From NCBI GenBank assembly GCA_951801675.1, contig CATONX010000001.1:124001-188000 (forward strand): DNA of 64,000 nt, in the 5' to 3' direction. The stretch is from an uncultured Eubacteriales bacterium. Lineage in GTDB: Bacteria; Bacillota; Clostridia; Oscillospirales; Acutalibacteraceae. The notes beneath the pieces were generated by a model. That model saw only the letters and a program-made list of their open reading frames with translations. It had not been told where the DNA came from and ran no database searches. The number at the start of each line of letters is the position of its first letter. Position 1 is the stretch's first letter. Of the stretch, positions 61,702 to 64,000 are shown piece after piece. The translations under genes were made by a program, and so were the position numbers.

Positions 61702-62026
61702 GGTGTGTACCCCTTTCCTTGCACCGCTGCACGCGCGGTGCGGACAGTATGACCGGGCGGCCCGCATATGTGCATAAATTTGAGCGAGCCTTTTTCCCCG
61801 GCCTTCGGTAGAATAAGCGGCCGCTGCCTTCTGCCCCGGGGCCGGTTGGGCCCGATCGAACGCAGCGGAAAGGAAATTAAATTTACCTTCATGTTTAATA
61901 TTATATACACAAGTGGGAAAATGTCAACGTATTCCCGTCAAATTTTGAATTTTTGTACCTTTTTTCTGAATGATTCGGCGCAAAACCGGTAATTTCACAA
62001 TTTTTTTGTCTTTTTGAAAAATTTAA
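61702..62026. other. AT-rich intergenic region
   Basis: Upstream region of both the SPFH gene and the aldolase gene. It carries long A/T runs between 61880 and 62030, unlike the GC-rich surroundings. No gene or structured RNA was recognised. Confidence 0.5.
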
Positions 62027-62055
62027 TTGTAAATATCTACTCACGATGTTATAAT
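62027..62055 (+). promoter_or_regulatory. promoter of the class II aldolase gene
   Basis: TTGTAA (62027-62032), 17 bases, TATAAT (62050-62055), about 100 bases before the start codon. Confidence 0.75.
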
Positions 62056-62162
62056 CAAAATACTATCCTTTGTTTCAAAATCCGCGGATCCTGGGAAGAT
62101 TGGACAGCTCCTGCGGCTTCTGCGGGGAAACAAATATTTGTTCAGAAAGGCATGTGAATCGT

Positions 62163-62888
62163 ATGCATTCCTTACAGGAAACCTACAAGGCGCAAATCGA
62201 AGAGCTGGTGCGCGCCAGCAACCGGCTGGCCCAGATTGGGTTTGTCACCAGCCAGGGCGGCAACCTTTCCTACCGTGTGGCCGAGGATGTCATCCTTATC
62301 ACCCCCACCAAGGTAGCCAAGGGCTCCATCCAGTTTGACGACATCTGCGCGGTCAACCTCAAGGGCGAGGTCCTCTATGCGTCCGAAGGACGCCGTCCCA
62401 CCGGCGAGTGGCCTTTCCACACCCGCATTTTTGCCCATCGCCCTGACATCAAGGGCATTGTGCACGCCCATCCGCCCATCCTGACCGGCTTTGCCATTGC
62501 CGGGGGCGACTGGATGGCGAAGCCGTTCCTGCCCGAGCCTGCCATTGAGGTGGGCCCGATGATTATGGTTCCCTATGCCGAACCTCTCAGCGAGGAACTG
62601 GCTCAGAAGTTCGACGCGGTTATCGAAAAGTCCAACGGCTTCTTAATGGAGAACCACGGCGCGCTGATGTGCAGCTGTGAAGGCGTTTATCGTGCGCTGG
62701 AGTTCTTGGAGATGATGGAAGCCATGGGCAAGTCCATTTTGGTGGCGAAGGTCCTCGGAAATCCCAAGGCCATCCCCATGGCGGACGTGATGAACCTTGA
62801 ACGGGTCATCAAAATCCGCGAGATGCCCATGCCGGGCCTTAAAGGGGTCGTCAATTCCCTGTCCGACTGCTTCGTGACCGAGGAATAA
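62163..62888 (+). CDS. class II aldolase/adducin-family protein
   Basis: 241 residues. The zinc site of fuculose-phosphate/ribulose-phosphate-type enzymes is visible: the HAHPP motif (about 99-103), the later His in ENHGAL (about 168) and a catalytic Glu in GEWPFHTRIF (about 81). SQGGNLSYR (about 31-39) binds phosphate. The exact substrate cannot be given; a 6-deoxy-ketose phosphate is likely, given rhaM in the window. An in-frame GTG at 62154 is the alternative start; its spacing to AAAGG is too short, that of the ATG at 62163 rather long. Confidence 0.88.
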   Translation: MHSLQETYKAQIEELVRASNRLAQIGFVTSQGGNLSYRVAEDVILITPTKVAKGSIQFDDICAVNLKGEVLYASEGRRPTGEWPFHTRIFAHRPDIKGIVHAHPPILTGFAIAGGDWMAKPFLPEPAIEVGPMIMVPYAEPLSEELAQKFDAVIEKSNGFLMENHGALMCSCEGVYRALEFLEMMEAMGKSILVAKVLGNPKAIPMADVMNLERVIKIREMPMPGLKGVVNSLSDCFVTEE

Positions 62889-62939
62889 GCCGGGCTTGTT
62901 TTTCTAAAAATGCCAGGCGCAAGTTGCACTTGACCATTT

Positions 62940-62985
62940 ATCCGATTGCGGCGGCCGGTTTCGGCCCGGCAGCTGCAATCGGATA
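62940..62985. repeat. long inverted repeat after the aldolase gene
   Basis: ATCCGATTGCGGC and its imperfect complement GCTGCAATCGGAT enclose a GC-rich inner stem (GGCCGG..CGGCCC). No T-run follows on the plus strand, so it is not a standard terminator; it may be an RNA-stability element. Confidence 0.5.
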
Positions 62986-63050
62986 TGGAACATAACCTCT
63001 GGATTCCATCATTCAGAGGCATTCTTTCTGTTAAAGGGGTTGCAAATGTT

Positions 63051-64000
63051 ATGGATCTCATGTTCCTGACGCCGGTGGGAGCGGTGCTTGCCATCCTGTT
63101 TGCCGTTATGATGGCGGCGCGGGTGCTCAAGTTCTCCGAAGGCTCAGACAAAATGGCGGGCATTGCGATGAACATTCGCAAAGGCGCCAACGCGTACTTA
63201 AAGCGGCAGTATATGATCGTCGGTATCTTTTTTGCCGCCATGTTCCTGATTCTCCTGGTTCTCGGATTCTCTACCGACTTTATCACGCCGTTCGTTCCCT
63301 TCGCCTTTATCACCGGCGGTTTCTTCTCCGGCCTTTCCGGCTTTATCGGTATGAAGATCGCCACCGCGGCCAACGCCCGTACCGCAAACGCGGCCAAGGA
63401 AGGCCTCAACCGCGGCCTGCGAGTTGCGTTCTCGGCCGGTTCGGTCATGGGCTTCATCGTGGTGGGCCTCGGCCTTCTCGACCTGTCCATCTGGTATTAT
63501 CTGCTCAAGTACGGTTTTTCTCTTCCCATTGAGCAGGTGACCTCCGCCATGCTGACCTTCGGCATGGGCGCTTCCAGCATGGCCCTCTTCGCCCGTGTGG
63601 GCGGCGGTATCTTCACGAAGGCCGCCGACGTGGGTGCGGACCTGGTCGGTAAAGTGGAAGCGGGCATCCCGGAAGATGACCCGAGAAACCCCGCCGTCAT
63701 CGCCGACAACGTGGGCGACAACGTGGGCGACGTGGCCGGCATGGGCGCCGACCTGTACGAGTCCTATGTGGGCTCCATCATTTCCGCGTCCGCTCTGGGC
63801 GTCTCCGCCTTCTCGCACATTGAGGCGGTTTCCGGTGACCAGGCGGTCACCATTCCCATGGCCATGGCCGCCATCGGCGTCATTGCCTCTATCCTCGGTT
63901 CCTTCCTTGTGAAAACCAAGGAAAACGCCAGCCAGAAGTCACTCCTCTCGGCTCTGCGCCGGGGTACCAACTTTGCGGCTATCCTCATCGCCATCATCGC
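63051..64000 (+). CDS. hppA: membrane-bound proton- or sodium-pumping pyrophosphatase (partial)
   Basis: The first 316 residues, cut by the window end. Ion-pumping pyrophosphatases hydrolyse PPi to energise the membrane. Several membrane helices are followed by the catalytic loop DVGADLVGKVEAGIPEDD and DNVGDNVGDVAGMGADLYE, both family hallmarks. The ATG at 63051 is 11 bases after AAAGGGG. The Ala/Lys residue that decides potassium dependence lies beyond the window, so the subtype is unknown. The gene is downstream of the aldolase gene, possibly with a promoter of its own. Confidence 0.93.
   Translation, partial: MDLMFLTPVGAVLAILFAVMMAARVLKFSEGSDKMAGIAMNIRKGANAYLKRQYMIVGIFFAAMFLILLVLGFSTDFITPFVPFAFITGGFFSGLSGFIGMKIATAANARTANAAKEGLNRGLRVAFSAGSVMGFIVVGLGLLDLSIWYYLLKYGFSLPIEQVTSAMLTFGMGASSMALFARVGGGIFTKAADVGADLVGKVEAGIPEDDPRNPAVIADNVGDNVGDVAGMGADLYESYVGSIISASALGVSAFSHIEAVSGDQAVTIPMAMAAIGVIASILGSFLVKTKENASQKSLLSALRRGTNFAAILIAII

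Overview
The window is a stretch of chromosome from an anaerobic, probably spore-forming, fairly GC-rich member of the Clostridia, most like Oscillospirales/Ruminococcaceae from the gut. This is inferred from gene content: an A-type flavoprotein, the paired GlgC/GlgD ADP-glucose pyrophosphorylase subunits, FabV-type enoyl reductase, a spore photoproduct lyase-like radical SAM protein, a membrane pyrophosphatase, sigma-A promoters and many U-tailed terminators. No species can be named from sequence alone.

Layout. 1-5.1 kb: fprA, asnB (minus) behind a terminator-like leader hairpin, a small membrane protein and a glyoxalase. 5.2-13.3 kb: an AraC regulator divergent from a seven-gene carbohydrate operon (three AP-endonuclease-2-type TIM barrels, a Gfo/Idh/MocA oxidoreductase, uxaC, uxuA, an SDR-type mannonate oxidoreductase), which reads as a hexuronate pathway with possible oxidative glycoside-cleaving enzymes attached. 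13.5-15.5 kb: a Cys-rich/YfiH-laccase fusion and an HSL-type hydrolase. 15.5-20.7 kb: a likely free-standing small RNA gene, then purB, purA, glmS. 20.9-27.8 kb: a YitT protein and the glgBCDA glycogen operon (minus). 28-32.5 kb: an XRE regulator, tRNA-Gln(CTG), a gamma-carbonic-anhydrase-like protein, ispD, an M23 peptidase and a small membrane protein. 32.6-41.2 kb: guaB with a structured leader, fabV, a DeoR-MDR-SDR sugar/polyol operon, rhaM, a GH43 enzyme and two tiny overlapping genes.

41.6-45.8 kb: a four-tRNA operon (Gly-Arg-His-Gln), a foldase-like lipoprotein, a gene-poor interval packed with three copies of a structured repeat, a frameshifted HTH gene and a GH1 glucosidase. 46-50.8 kb: an isolated phage-derived cassette (BppU-like fibre with six 31-residue repeats, two tiny phage proteins, a LysM amidase). 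50.9-56.8 kb: aroK with an odd inverted-repeat control region, trpS, an aminotransferase, an AEC transporter and a TPP riboswitch plus thiC. 56.8-58.2 kb: four CRISPR type I-C-like repeats whose stems differ but stay self-complementary, without cas genes, next to a small RHH-like gene and a SLOG/DUF1273 gene. 58.2-64 kb: an SplB-like enzyme, an NSS transporter, a truncated SPFH protein, a class II aldolase and the 5' part of hppA, cut by the window edge.

The strongest candidates for something undescribed are the covarying CRISPR-like array, the small RNA gene before purB, the lone phage fibre/lysin cassette, the repeat family at 43.4-44.0 kb, and the uronate operon with its three TIM barrels and oxidoreductase.
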